Origin: Asparagopsis taxiformis
Lineage: Eukaryota; Rhodophyta; Florideophyceae; Bonnemaisoniales; Bonnemaisoniaceae
DNA length: 64,000 nucleotides
Direction: 5' to 3'
Assembly (NCBI GenBank): GCA_030407315.1
Contig: JALQPE010001970.1
Coordinates: forward strand, 90,691-154,690
The position numbers and the translations under genes are program-made. Below are positions 39,309 to 48,878 of this stretch, one piece after another. The notes under the pieces are model-generated. The model was not told where the DNA came from, made no database searches, and saw only the letters and a program-made list of their open reading frames with translations. The stretch's first letter is position 1. The number at the start of each line of letters is the position of its first letter.

Positions 39309-42300
39309 GGTCAGATGAGCTCCGATCTGACCCTAACCCACTGTTAGACAGCGGAGCACCGAACAGCATCGGTGGCACAGAAAGTGCTGCAGCACTTTGC
39401 AATGCTATTGGAATTCGGTTGATATTTAAACCTCCTAAAGAGCAATTCATGCATGGTTGGGGGCCAAATATGCTCGATGCAAAACCAGTATGTTGTTTAT
39501 GGAGTCTGCCTGTCAGAGACACAGGCGGCATTACAGGGTACCTGCATTTCCACTTAGTTGCCGGTACTGAGCCGTTGTTGATCGGGGATGATGTGCTGAA
39601 ATGCTCGATGACTGATAACAAGTCTGATCGTCTGCATTTATTCCAACCAGATGGCACGCGTCTGACCTACCATACATACTGCAGCCAGGGTGGGAATCGC
39701 CGACGCCTGTCAGTTGTACCGCCACCACAGGATTTTGAGCTTGAGTTGTCATCTGACATGCGTTCTTACATGTCTAGCCATATCAGATATCTCAATAAGC
39801 ATGGTCCGATGAAGTTTGCACAGCGGTTACATAACTACTCACATGCGACAAGTGATGACATGAAGCGAATATGCAAGATGGCAAATATATTAGACAGACG
39901 TTTACAGAAATGCATTGACAATGTGCACTCCGCATGTCATGTATGTTGCCGTACCGGCCGACCGAAAACGTCAAGAAAGGTGTCATTGAGTCATATAGCC
40001 TCGACGTTTAACCAATCAGTGCAGGTCGATTTCTTTTTCCCAACGATTCGTGGTATACGTCGTACGTTGCTGCACATGCGCGATCGCGGTACAGGATACT
40101 CCGAGATGGAGGCTTTACCGTCACGGGATCTCGATGACGCTGCAGTATCACTTGATCGCACCTGGCTATCCCGTCATGGTGCACCTGGCACCATTAGCGG
40201 TGATCAAGAGTTCAACAAAGGGCCGTTCAAACGCCTTCCAAAGGGTCATGACATATTATTTGAAGCGCGCCCCGCCCGTAGACACAACAAGGTTGGCTCT
40301 GTTGAAAGAAAAAACGCTGTGCTACGTGTCATACTAGATCGTATTGCGCAAGACTGTGACGAACTCACAGTGTCATCTGTAATTGCCAGAGCGAGCTTTC
40401 TAAGCAATTTGTTCAGCGGTTCCAAGCTGACCAGCTCATTTGAACAAGCAAGAGGATATACTCCTGGAATTTGTGGCTTGCGTGGTGCGTTGGTGTCGCC
40501 TGAATTAATACGCGCTCACGAGGAGAGAGTCGCACAACGTGCACTACACCGTCTACTGTCGTCAAAATCACCCAAAGTCCTGTCACCCCATATATTACCG
40601 AAGGGTACAAAGATATACGCGCTCCTGCAGAAAGGTGACTGGGAACCTCTGACAGTTTTTGAAGCACAGCCACATATTGTGCTAGCCCGACGTAATGACC
40701 GTGGACCAAACATAGCCGTTGCGTATGAGGACGTTCGCATCGCACCATCACAGGATATAAACAAGTCATTGGTGCATATTGACGACACGAACACGGACAG
40801 ATCGGAGGATGAGGGGAGTGAGATGGACTCCGTTGCAAGCTTCGACAAGTCAAATGCATTGTCTGCAGATCATCCTACTCCTGTCCAGAAAAATATACCT
40901 TCCATGCTTACACATAGTCGAAGTATAGGCGATGCATCGCGAGATGTTGGTCAATACATCGCCACAACCCCTCCTCGTCCGGGCACGCTTCTGGAGACCA
41001 ATGAGCAGCAAGTTCTTGAAAAGATCAAATCTGTCATTGGCAATGCACAGGTTACTGTCAGCAAACTCAGCTTTGCACCTGAGTGGGCAGTACAGAATGC
41101 TTTTAATGCAGAGCTGGAAAACTGGAAGGGAGTCTATAGTGAAATGCCTGAGTCTGAAGTGGCATTGAATGCCAACGTCATCAGATCACACACGGTGTAC
41201 AAGATTAAGTCTGATGAGCAAGCAAAACTGAAGCTAAAGGCGCGTATTGTTGCGCATGGAAATGAGGACAAGGACCGTGATGCAGTCCGAAAAGACTCTG
41301 CCGCTGCGCAGTTTGTTATAATTAGGCTGCTGCTTTCTACAGCCGCACTGCGAGGCTTCCGGCTAGGAAAAATTGACGTCAAGAAAGCTTACTTACAAAG
41401 TGGGCCTATTAAGCGCGAGATATACGTCAGGCCGCCTCGAGAATGGAATTCCGCGTCGGATGCATACCCAAAAAGGGGTATATTATGGAAGCTTCTGAAG
41501 CTTCCATACGGAATTGTAGAGGCTGGCCGCCAGTGGCAACTGGTGGCAGAATCATGGCTACTTGAGCAGATGATGTTTGAAAGAGTCCCTGGCCTGTCAC
41601 AGATATTTACTAAGCGTGACAAGAACGGCCATATTACAGTCATGCTGACTAAAGTCATTGATGACTTCCTAGTAGCTGGCAGTGTGTCAGACATCTCAAG
41701 TTTCGTCCAGAGTGCAAAGCAACAGTTTGAGATTGGTTGCGTTGTCATCGATGACAACATCAAGTATAATGGCACAGAAATCGAGCAAGCATCTACCGGT
41801 AGCATTAAGCTATCTATGCATGAGTACTGTGGCCGCATTACACCAATCCCGCTTACCCCATCCAGAAGGAAAAACCGCAATTCCCCCGCCACGCCTGAAG
41901 AGCACACACAGTACCTACGTCTTGCAGGATTGCTCAATTTTTTGGGCAAAGGTGCGCTTCCATGTGCGTCATTTGTAACAAGTCATATGTTACAGAAGTC
42001 AGGAAGACTGAACGTGGCTGCCATAGTCGAAGCAAATTCGATGCAAAAGGAGATCTCCAAGCTGTCACCCGTCATCTCATTTGTCGCCCCAGCGTCCAAT
42101 GACAAAGTGCACCCATTCCTTTGTTCCTTCTCCGATTCATCGTTTAATATCTCCTCAAAGCAATCATATGGTCAGACTGGTATTTTCTGTGGTCTTGCCA
42201 TCCCGCAACGAAATAGTGTTTTACTGCATCCTATTGAATGGTCGTCATCAAAGCAACACAGAGTTACATACTCATCTTTTGGCGCTTAAATAATTGCTTG

Positions 42301-42655
42301 CGCAGCAGCTGATGACCGTGCTTACTACCTACGACAAGGTGTTCGCGCTTTGCTGGATGACAGTTCGATCAAGTCACACATTAACATTGACTCTCGTGGT
42401 TTATTTGACACATTGACAACATTGCATGACGGTCGCGACTATCGTTTAAGACAAACGGTGCAGAGAATAAGAAACAGCTTCGATGGTAATGACATTGATG
42501 TACTGCGATGGATCCGAGGATCTGACAATGTCGCTGATGCCTTGACCAAAAGAAACATTGTTTTATACCGCTTACTCAACGACATATGTGTTGATGGCAC
42601 GTTGCATATAGCTCTCGACCAGGGATACGAACTGGACAGTCATGAATGGAAGTAG
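39284..42655 (+). pseudogene. Copia B pol (PR-INT-RT-RNH), one in-frame stop
   Basis: The frame opens at 39284 in the -1 frame relative to gag, suggesting programmed frameshifting. Protease: LLDSGAPNSIGG (near 39343). Integrase finger: HNYSH with CHVCC; catalytic D, D, E in QVDFF, SGDQEF and SVERKN. RT: LGKIDVKKAYLQSG (motif A) and KVIDDFLVAG (motif C, IDD in place of VDD). RNase H: CSFSDSSFN and SDNVADALTK. The only break is a TAA at 42287-42289, where the usual AE.IA motif has Glu; one base change (GAA to TAA) explains it. The frame then runs on to 42655. Confidence 0.88.
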
Positions 42656-42696
42656 CCAGTTGGCATTCAAATTGTATTGTTCATGCCAATGGGGGG

Positions 42697-43321
42697 TGTG
42701 TGCAATAGCTGATCGATCTAGATGTATTGCATGCGCAATAGCTGGTCGATCCAGATGTGCTGCAATCTGGATATTGGCTTACTGCTATCCAGACGAACAG
42801 ATTGATGCAGCAGCAGCAAGTGATGGAGGCCAATGATTGGCCGAGCACATACAGTGGAAATAGAGCCATCACAGCGAAAGTGTATCGAATGATCGATATA
42901 TGCTATTATATAGCAGCACTGCATTACGTAAGACTGTATTATTAATTATGATACAGAGGCATCCTCATTGGACGAAGACATGAATCTTCAGCTTGAGGAT
43001 AGAGCAAAGTGATGTATTCCATGATGGAAGCATCACAGCTACAGGTTCACTCTGATAGAGAGCTTCCACTAGTACGATGACTAGGTTAGGGTTAGAGTGG
43101 AACCTGTTGTTTGTTGGCACTTTAGAAGTACCTACAGCGTGCGGCATCTGCCTATAAATAGTGCGACAAGATGTCGTGCAAGGGGAGGAGAGGGCAAGCA
43201 AGAAGCAACGAGCAAACCCAAGCATCTCCAGAAACCCGGCCTTTGTGGCTTCCTGTTATCGCCTCTAGTATTTCCCTCTATTCCTTGGGTGTCCATGTCG
43301 ACAAAGCCATTTTATTCCACA
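42697..43321 (+). repeat. 3' LTR of Copia B
   Basis: 625 bp, preceded by the GGGGGG polypurine tract (42691-42696). Nearly identical to the 5' LTR. Confidence 0.9.
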
Positions 43322-43404
43322 ATTTGTTCCCCTCCGACAGTAGATACCCCCTGTATTGCTCTCAAGAGGTCTCGGAGGGAATGGAAGCTTGCATTGAGGA
43401 CTAG

Positions 43405-44592
43405 AAATTTATGAAACGGCGAACCGCCCTATGGCTACCATGTAATTGGTATATAAATCGCATGTGCTGCCATGCGTACCTGCACACTTTCTCGCCATGT
43501 TGCAGATGAAACTAGGTATCGAAAGGTAACCCATGCGGAAGCACTACATGGTGACCCCAATTCGAGCTACATAGTGCATGAGATACCATGCTGACCTGCA
43601 ATATGTGTTTCCATAATGCAGAAGACCTGCGGGGATCGCAAGGTTTATTGTCCACACGTGACGTCACGTCTCGTCAACTACAAAAACTAAGATAGTTGGC
43701 GATGTGGAATCCCGTAGCCTTTTGGGCTAGGAAGGACACGAGATCATCTATACATTTGCATAGCATGACCTCGTAGAACCCAGCAGTTCCACAAGGGCAT
43801 GGGAATTTGGGGGAATCCATCATATGCGATGGTGAAAGCGTCGCTGAAAGAGCCACGAACCCCATGTTTAGTCCAGCGAATACCTGGCAAACCCTGCATT
43901 AAAAATGCGTTCTACTTCTTACTCTTCTTCGGGACCCGAAGTTCTGGGTCGACAAGCGGAAAGTGGGGAGGATGTTAATGTATTATATCTGGATCGAACA
44001 GCTGTTGCGCATGCAATACATCTTAGATCGACCAGCTATTTCATAGCCTCCTTCCATAATAGAGGAGTAATTCAGTCCCGACCGTACCTCCTATCATTCA
44101 TAACCTGTCCTACCCCTGCTGGGGACACCCACAGCAATATTCTCCCCTGCCCGACAAACTACAACCTTCATTCCCCTTTCAATAACAGACCTTGTACAGT
44201 CCACAACTCACTGACGGCAATCGATCTCGCTCGAACCCATCTTGTTCAGAGGCTGGCGATAGCAACTGGTCCTCAGTTCACTATCCTTCATACCGATATC
44301 TCTCTCCACAGACTCTAAGGTCACCGTAATAGCAATATTCTCGCTTCTTTTCTTTTCCTCACATGGACGGGTAGAGAAGAAAATAAAATGCTCACTGCAT
44401 TTCACCCGACCCTCACCCCATATTCTGACGCACCTCCCATGCTGCAAGACATCATTCGAGTAACAATTTTCTTTCATTCAATGATCAGTGAAACAATTAG
44501 TCTTTCGATTGCAGCTCTGCAACGAATTACTTTGGAGTCATCTCACACACTCCCTCCTACAACTAGTTCTCTCCTATTTCAATCTAGTCATC
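43405..44592. other. Intergenic with repeat debris
   Basis: 43405-43870 shows no gene. 43870-43975 matches the right end of the dispersed repeat (gcaaaccctgcatt, then atgcgttct and gttctgggtcgac). 44041-44592 is the downstream flank of the Cys-rich gene, with no feature I can support. Confidence 0.5.
43988..44040 (-). mobile_element. Inverted fragment of the Copia B LTR start
   Basis: The reverse complement reads aatagctggtcgatctaagatgt, then attgcatgcgcaacagctg. This matches the first 65 bp of the Copia B LTR with its two half-repeats, but is clearly diverged. It is an older relic of the same family, in opposite orientation. Confidence 0.65.
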
Positions 44593-45822
44593 CTAATCAT
44601 CATCCTCTTCCTCCTCATCCTCTCCTGCACAATATCCATTCGAGCACTCAAGCCCCTCTCCACACACCCAGAACGGCTCCACTCCACATCGCTCTCCCTC
44701 TCCCATGGGCTCGACGCATCGCTTGTCACTCGTCGTTCCTGCGCACACAAGCCCACTCGCACATCGTGATCCAGCCGCCAAACACGAACCTCCCTGGCCA
44801 ATCTCACGACCCCTTCTGCATCTACCGACAATGCACTCCAGACCTTCCTCGCACACTGAGAACAGCCCACGCACCGAGCATCGTCCATTCTCCTGAATCG
44901 GCTTCACACACCTTGCTCTCCTCCGGATGCGCAGACCAGCACACACTAGACCGCTCGCACACTCGGCTCCTTCGGCCCCGCATCGGCCGCCCTCGCCAAT
45001 CAGCGGTCTCGTGCACACATTGTTCACACACTCTGCGTTCTCCTCGCATACCCAGTACGGGTCCTGTCCGCATCGATCACCGAGACCCATCGGTCGCACG
45101 CACATCATTCTTGTTCCGCTTCCGGCGCATACAAGGTTGTCAGCACAGATCGTTCCTGACTCGAGGCACGACTCGCGCTCTCCCACAACCCTCGAGCACA
45201 CATTGTCAATGCAATCCAGACCTTCCTCACACACAACAATTGAACGTCTGGTGCGGCGGCAAGACTCTCCGAGCGCAATCGGTCTGACGCACCTCCTCTG
45301 TCGGCGATGCGTTCCAGCGCAAACCAATCCCTCGGCGCACACAGACCCCTCGGCACGACAGCTGCCACCTTCAGCGATTGCAGGCATACGGCAAATACCG
45401 CTGACACAGTCAAGGCCGTCCACACACACCCAATATGGGTCCTGGCCACAGCGTCCGCCGAGCGGCATCGGTGTGTTGCAGCGCATGTCACCATCGGGGC
45501 CGACACAGGCGAGACCAGTGTCACAGACGTCATTGGGGTTATTGCAAGAGCCACCGCGGGCAATGGGAGCGACTCGGCACTTGCCGTTGTCACAGGTGAG
45601 GCCGGCCTGGCAAACCCAGTAGGGGTCCTGGCCACAGCTTCCGTCAACACCCATGAGCACATTGCAGAGCTCTCTTCCTGCAGGGCCGACACATGCGAGA
45701 CCATCGGCACAGACGGAGCCTGGAGCTGTACAGGAGCCGAGACGTTGGATGGTGCCTGTAGCATGTGCAAGAGTAGTGAGGGCGAGTGCGAGCAGGATAC
45801 TCGCAGTGCGAATGGAGAACAT
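44593..45822 (-). CDS. Secreted protein with six 8-cysteine repeats
   Basis: 409 residues. The signal peptide (SILLALALTTLAHA, cleavage after residue 21) is clear. The rest is six tandem repeats of about 62-66 residues, each with eight cysteines in one pattern: GSC, VCA.GL.CVG, RC..P, G.CGQDPYWVC, GL.C, GIC. GQDPYWVC is exact in three repeats. The protein ends in an acidic tail (EDEEEEDDD). There is no membrane segment. The Cys spacing suggests a disulfide-knot extracellular scaffold, in the style of EGF or Dickkopf-type Cys repeats, but I do not recognise the family. A TATA-like box lies about 95 bp upstream. Long open frames on the plus strand here are shadows of the repeat structure. Confidence 0.88.
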   Translation of the reverse strand: MFSIRTASILLALALTTLAHATGTIQRLGSCTAPGSVCADGLACVGPAGRELCNVLMGVDGSCGQDPYWVCQAGLTCDNGKCRVAPIARGGSCNNPNDVCDTGLACVGPDGDMRCNTPMPLGGRCGQDPYWVCVDGLDCVSGICRMPAIAEGGSCRAEGSVCAEGLVCAGTHRRQRRCVRPIALGESCRRTRRSIVVCEEGLDCIDNVCSRVVGERESCLESGTICADNLVCAGSGTRMMCVRPMGLGDRCGQDPYWVCEENAECVNNVCTRPLIGEGGRCGAEGAECASGLVCAGLRIRRRARCVKPIQENGRCSVRGLFSVCEEGLECIVGRCRRGREIGQGGSCLAAGSRCASGLVCAGTTSDKRCVEPMGEGERCGVEPFWVCGEGLECSNGYCAGEDEEEEDDD

Positions 45823-45914
45823 GATGAGAATTACAATGAGGAGAAGAGGTGTATGTTGAGACGGGGGAGTGGGGATGAGTGGCGAGTTGATGTTCGAAGG
45901 TGAAGTCGGAAGAG

Positions 45915-45922
45915 TTTAAATA
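45915..45922 (-). promoter_or_regulatory. TATA-like box of the 8-Cys repeat gene
   Basis: The minus strand reads TATTTAAA, about 95 bp upstream of the ATG at 45822. Confidence 0.45.
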
Positions 45923-47213
45923 GTGGTTGGAGGAGGGAGATCAGTTGATCGCTGTGAGTGCGTGGAAAGAAAGTTGTCAAATGATCACCACCATTCAATC
46001 ACCAACTGATTGGGTGTGTGCGGCAGATCTTAGAATGAATTGTGTATGAATGGGAGATGTAAGTTTTTTGCATGCGACTTGCAGATTGCGATCATGGCAG
46101 GGCAGTTGAATTGTAGAGCCGCGTTAAAGGATAGGGATCTGTCTAGATTCAGAGATTATAATGGAGCGGAATAGGGGCTGAGATAGGAGAGAAGGAGGGC
46201 AGGGCATAGAACTGAGGTGGATTTGGTCGAGTTGAGGAAAGACAAACTGTAATCCATGGTAGAACAGTATGCTGTCACAGCGGCTATACATATATGACGT
46301 ATAACTTGGATGCACCAAAGTTGGGTACATCTCATGGAAGGGAACGAATTACACTGGGCATGAGAAATACACTGAAATTGAGTGGCAATGAAACTACAAG
46401 GGGACATGCGCTAGAATCAGAGTGACAGGAGAACAGTAGAATAGTTTTACCAATGTAAGCAAAAGTGGTCATGAATGAAGCGGGCGACTTGAGATATCGG
46501 AAAGTACAATCGAGAACATGCTGTTAGACATTTACGCGATCCACGCGTGATAGACGAGAGATGAGAGGCAACTATAAATACTATTTGGAGAAGGAGATGT
46601 TCAGTAAACAGTGCATATCCTGAATTGCATCGTGGACAATAGGAGCATTAGGTTTGAACACGCGGCATTATGGTGTGCATGCCTGACCTAGCTCTTGCCG
46701 CATCCCAGGTGTGAGTGCAGATGCTGATGGCTGACAGTCAGGTTTGTTATTTCTGGATGAACGGAAGAGAAATTTGAGTATAAATCTGGCGAAAGGAATC
46801 TTGACAGTGTCAGGATGCTCATGATGCAGCAGAACAATCTATCACATTGCTGGCGATCGGTCTCTTGAGGTAGACGGACTTTTTCGTCTCTCTAACACTC
46901 GATCCTCAATGAAGGCGAGATACCATTACTTCCTTTAACACAGCATATGCATCATACATATACTTATTTATGGGCGTTTTGAAAGATTCACGAAAGATCT
47001 GCAGCTATATTTTCAACAACTATGGAAGAAAGGGCCTCATAGCACAACTTCTCATACCCATTGAAAATGAGTTCTTCCAGTTCTGACAGCTAGTCGGATA
47101 CTAAAGGAAATTGAATAGATTCAAACGAACAGTACGTGCTTGTGCCCACCAGCAACAATAAATTGTCCACTTCTAGCGAAGGGGAGCATAAACAAACAAT
47201 ATACACCCACTAT
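45923..47213. other. Intergenic, no supported gene
   Basis: Only short AT-rich frames on both strands, without recognisable domains or repeats. Confidence 0.45.
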
Positions 47214-48086
47214 TCAAGGATCAATACGAATATCAGAACAACTATAAAACTCTTGAGGATTTTTTCTCCCGCCACAATTCGGCTGACTTCTTCTTCTACA
47301 TTCCCGGGGTAAAAACCTTTTAGCAACCCGGTCTTGATAGCTCAGAAGACCAACCGTATTACACTCTTGATTACTAGCCCAATACCAATGCAGAACGCAA
47401 TGTTTACATGTCATATCTTTCGGCAAGGCATATTGTACCACTGTCTGATCATATTGTTCGACTCCTCTTCTACCCTTTGTACAAGGCGGATACCACCTTT
47501 CAGGATAGTTTTTATCTATAGGCCCACACCTTTTCTCAGTAGGTTTCTCACAAGTTGCAGCTCCCGTCCGCTTCAATAGTGAACAATGTCCGTTTTTGAA
47601 ACAACCCTCTGATGTTTCCCCTCCGCATTTCGCGACGTTGCATATGTGGAACACCATAAATCCAAAATGATTCGCCACTAATGTTACGTGCATCTTAATA
47701 ACACCGTTCTTCTTATAACTCCTGACAATCTTCGCGTTGTGATAGTACTTTCCTCCGCGCATGTGGTCCTGCGGCTTTCCCTTTTCATCTCCACACACTC
47801 CGACTCGCCAGAAAAACGATCTAGCTGTAGGTTCGAAAGGAGTCCAATTAAAATTTGCCCCTACAAGCTGGGAAAAGGTATCGGAACCCGGTGGACCACC
47901 GCGTCTACCAGCTGTGAAGTGTGGTCGATAATAATCTCTGATGGAAAATGCATATATACGATAGACGAAGCCTACATGGCTGGCTGGTAACAGACTGACA
48001 ATGAAAATATTTTTATCGTATCCCACGCATTCACCATTCCGTCCACTAGATATCAATGCAAACCAGTTGCTTTCCCTTTCATGCAA
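47214..48086 (-). CDS. AA15-like lytic polysaccharide monooxygenase, 5' end unresolved
   Basis: The C-terminal 200 residues show the AA15/chitin-binding type 4 pattern: GVCGDEKGKPQDHMRGGKYY, a strand pair around HVTLVANHFGFMVFHIC, ALPKDMTCKHCVLHWYW and finally EFYSCSDIRIDP. The His in VANHFG matches the second copper-brace His; the Phe/Tyr of EFYSCSDI is the axial position. LPMOs need a mature N-terminal His, and this frame has no ATG at its start. A possible 108-bp intron (47868-47975, with splice site tttcccag) would join a His codon to LVGANFNW and on to EPTARSFFWR, resembling the family's N-terminal EP..RS..WR. I cannot confirm that exon. It could be a divergent gene or a decaying one. 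Substrate unknown; the family oxidises chitin or cellulose. Confidence 0.6.
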   Translation of the reverse strand: MHERESNWFALISSGRNGECVGYDKNIFIVSLLPASHVGFVYRIYAFSIRDYYRPHFTAGRRGGPPGSDTFSQLVGANFNWTPFEPTARSFFWRVGVCGDEKGKPQDHMRGGKYYHNAKIVRSYKKNGVIKMHVTLVANHFGFMVFHICNVAKCGGETSEGCFKNGHCSLLKRTGAATCEKPTEKRCGPIDKNYPERWYPPCTKGRRGVEQYDQTVVQYALPKDMTCKHCVLHWYWASNQECNTVGLLSYQDRVAKRFLPRECRRRSQPNCGGRKNPQEFYSCSDIRIDP

Positions 48087-48247
48087 ACCGACTCCACGCG
48101 AATTATCACATTCTTTGTCTTACCTTTCCACTCCCTCGTAATGTAAACCGAAATTATCACGCCTCAAAAAAGCTTTCTTCTCCTCAGAATCACCTCACAA
48201 CATTGAACCCTCTCCTTCAAATCATATTCTAGTCTCAATCCAATCCA

Positions 48248-48255
48248 TATTTAAC
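48248..48255 (+). promoter_or_regulatory. TATA-like box of the basic UBM-like gene
   Basis: TATTTAAC lies 104 bp upstream of the ATG at 48352. It is too close to the upstream in-frame ATG at 48265 to serve it, which supports the downstream start. Confidence 0.4.
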
Positions 48256-48351
48256 AAATGCTTCATGTTTCCTCCTAGCAATCACAACCACAACCTCAAC
48301 ATCTCCATCACCCTGCCTTCCTGCTTCCTTCAGCTTTTCAATTCCATCCAA

Positions 48352-48810
48352 ATGACTCTCCTACGCATCCGCTCGTTGAACACCGTCTACCCGATCAACA
48401 TTGATCGTCCACTCGACGAAATGATCGCGGAAAGGCAGGAAAAAGAACGTATGGAAAAGGAGAGAAAGGCTGACGAGAAGAAGAAATCGGCGGCAGAGAA
48501 AAAGGCCAATAGTATCGCAGCAAGGGGTTCGGATACGAACCAAGATGAAAAAATTAGCCCACAACAGGGCAATACGAACTCTGTGCCTGTGCGCGAAGGC
48601 AGGAAAAGGACACAGCGCCGAAGGAACAGGAATAGGAAGCCAAGAAATTATTCCACCGATAAGAACAACGGCAATTCCACAGCCGCAAACGTTCGTTCAG
48701 CTCCTGGTAAACGTCGTAGACACCAGTTTGAGCAAGGTGATGGCTCTTCCCGAACCTTAGTAGGCCGTGAAACCAACCGCCGCCGCAGATTCTATCGCAC
48801 TTCTGCCTAG
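48352..48810 (+). CDS. Basic protein with UAP56-binding-like motif (mRNA export adaptor-like)
   Basis: 152 residues from the ATG at 48352; the frame is open from 48265 but the promoter position favours the later start. Residues 17-29 (IDRPLDEMIAERQ) resemble the UAP56-binding motif found at the ends of ALY/REF, UIF and related export adaptors (core LD..LDD.I). A charged helix follows (RQEKERMEKERKADEKKKSA). Then come Arg/Lys-rich tracts (RKRTQRRRNRNRKPR) and a C-terminus RRRRFYRTSA; many adaptors have a second motif or basic RNA-binding tail there. No RRM is present. The export role is inference from one short motif and composition. AATAAA at 48873-48878 suits as a poly(A) signal. Confidence 0.6.
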   Translation: MTLLRIRSLNTVYPINIDRPLDEMIAERQEKERMEKERKADEKKKSAAEKKANSIAARGSDTNQDEKISPQQGNTNSVPVREGRKRTQRRRNRNRKPRNYSTDKNNGNSTAANVRSAPGKRRRHQFEQGDGSSRTLVGRETNRRRRFYRTSA

Positions 48811-48872
48811 GATGTATAACAAGAGATGTAAATATGTCTACGACAAACTCGATTTTTAGATTGTTTGGTTTC

Positions 48873-48878
48873 AATAAA
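48873..48878 (+). terminator. Poly(A) signal of the basic UBM-like gene
   Basis: AATAAA 63 bp after the stop codon. Confidence 0.5.

Larger units (their letters stand above)
37454..43321 (+). mobile_element. Ty1/Copia LTR retrotransposon B, young, nested in the DIRS-like element
   Basis: LTRs of 621 and 625 bp begin TGTGTGCAATAGC and end TTATTCCACA. They differ by about four small indels and one or two substitutions. The flanks give a 4-bp repeat attt (37450-37453, 43322-43325). It has an initiator-Met primer site after the 5' LTR and a GGGGGG polypurine tract before the 3' LTR. Pol is nearly intact, with one nonsense codon. Confidence 0.93.
32435..43404 (+). mobile_element. DIRS-like tyrosine-recombinase retrotransposon, decayed, interrupted by Copia B
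   Basis: The order is small basic ORF, RT, RNase H, tyrosine recombinase, which is the DIRS order. There is no LTR, protease or integrase. Coding parts span 32435-37453 and continue at 43326-43404 beyond the nested Copia element. Termini could not be fixed; pieces of the dispersed repeat at 32126 and 43870 may mark the ends. Many frameshifts make it inactive. Confidence 0.7.

Noticed and set aside
44388..45287. 300-codon plus-strand ORF
   Set aside because: Antisense shadow of the 8-Cys repeat gene; the minus-strand frame has a signal peptide and six conserved repeats. The plus frames at 44927-45622 and 45307-45903 are shadows for the same reason.
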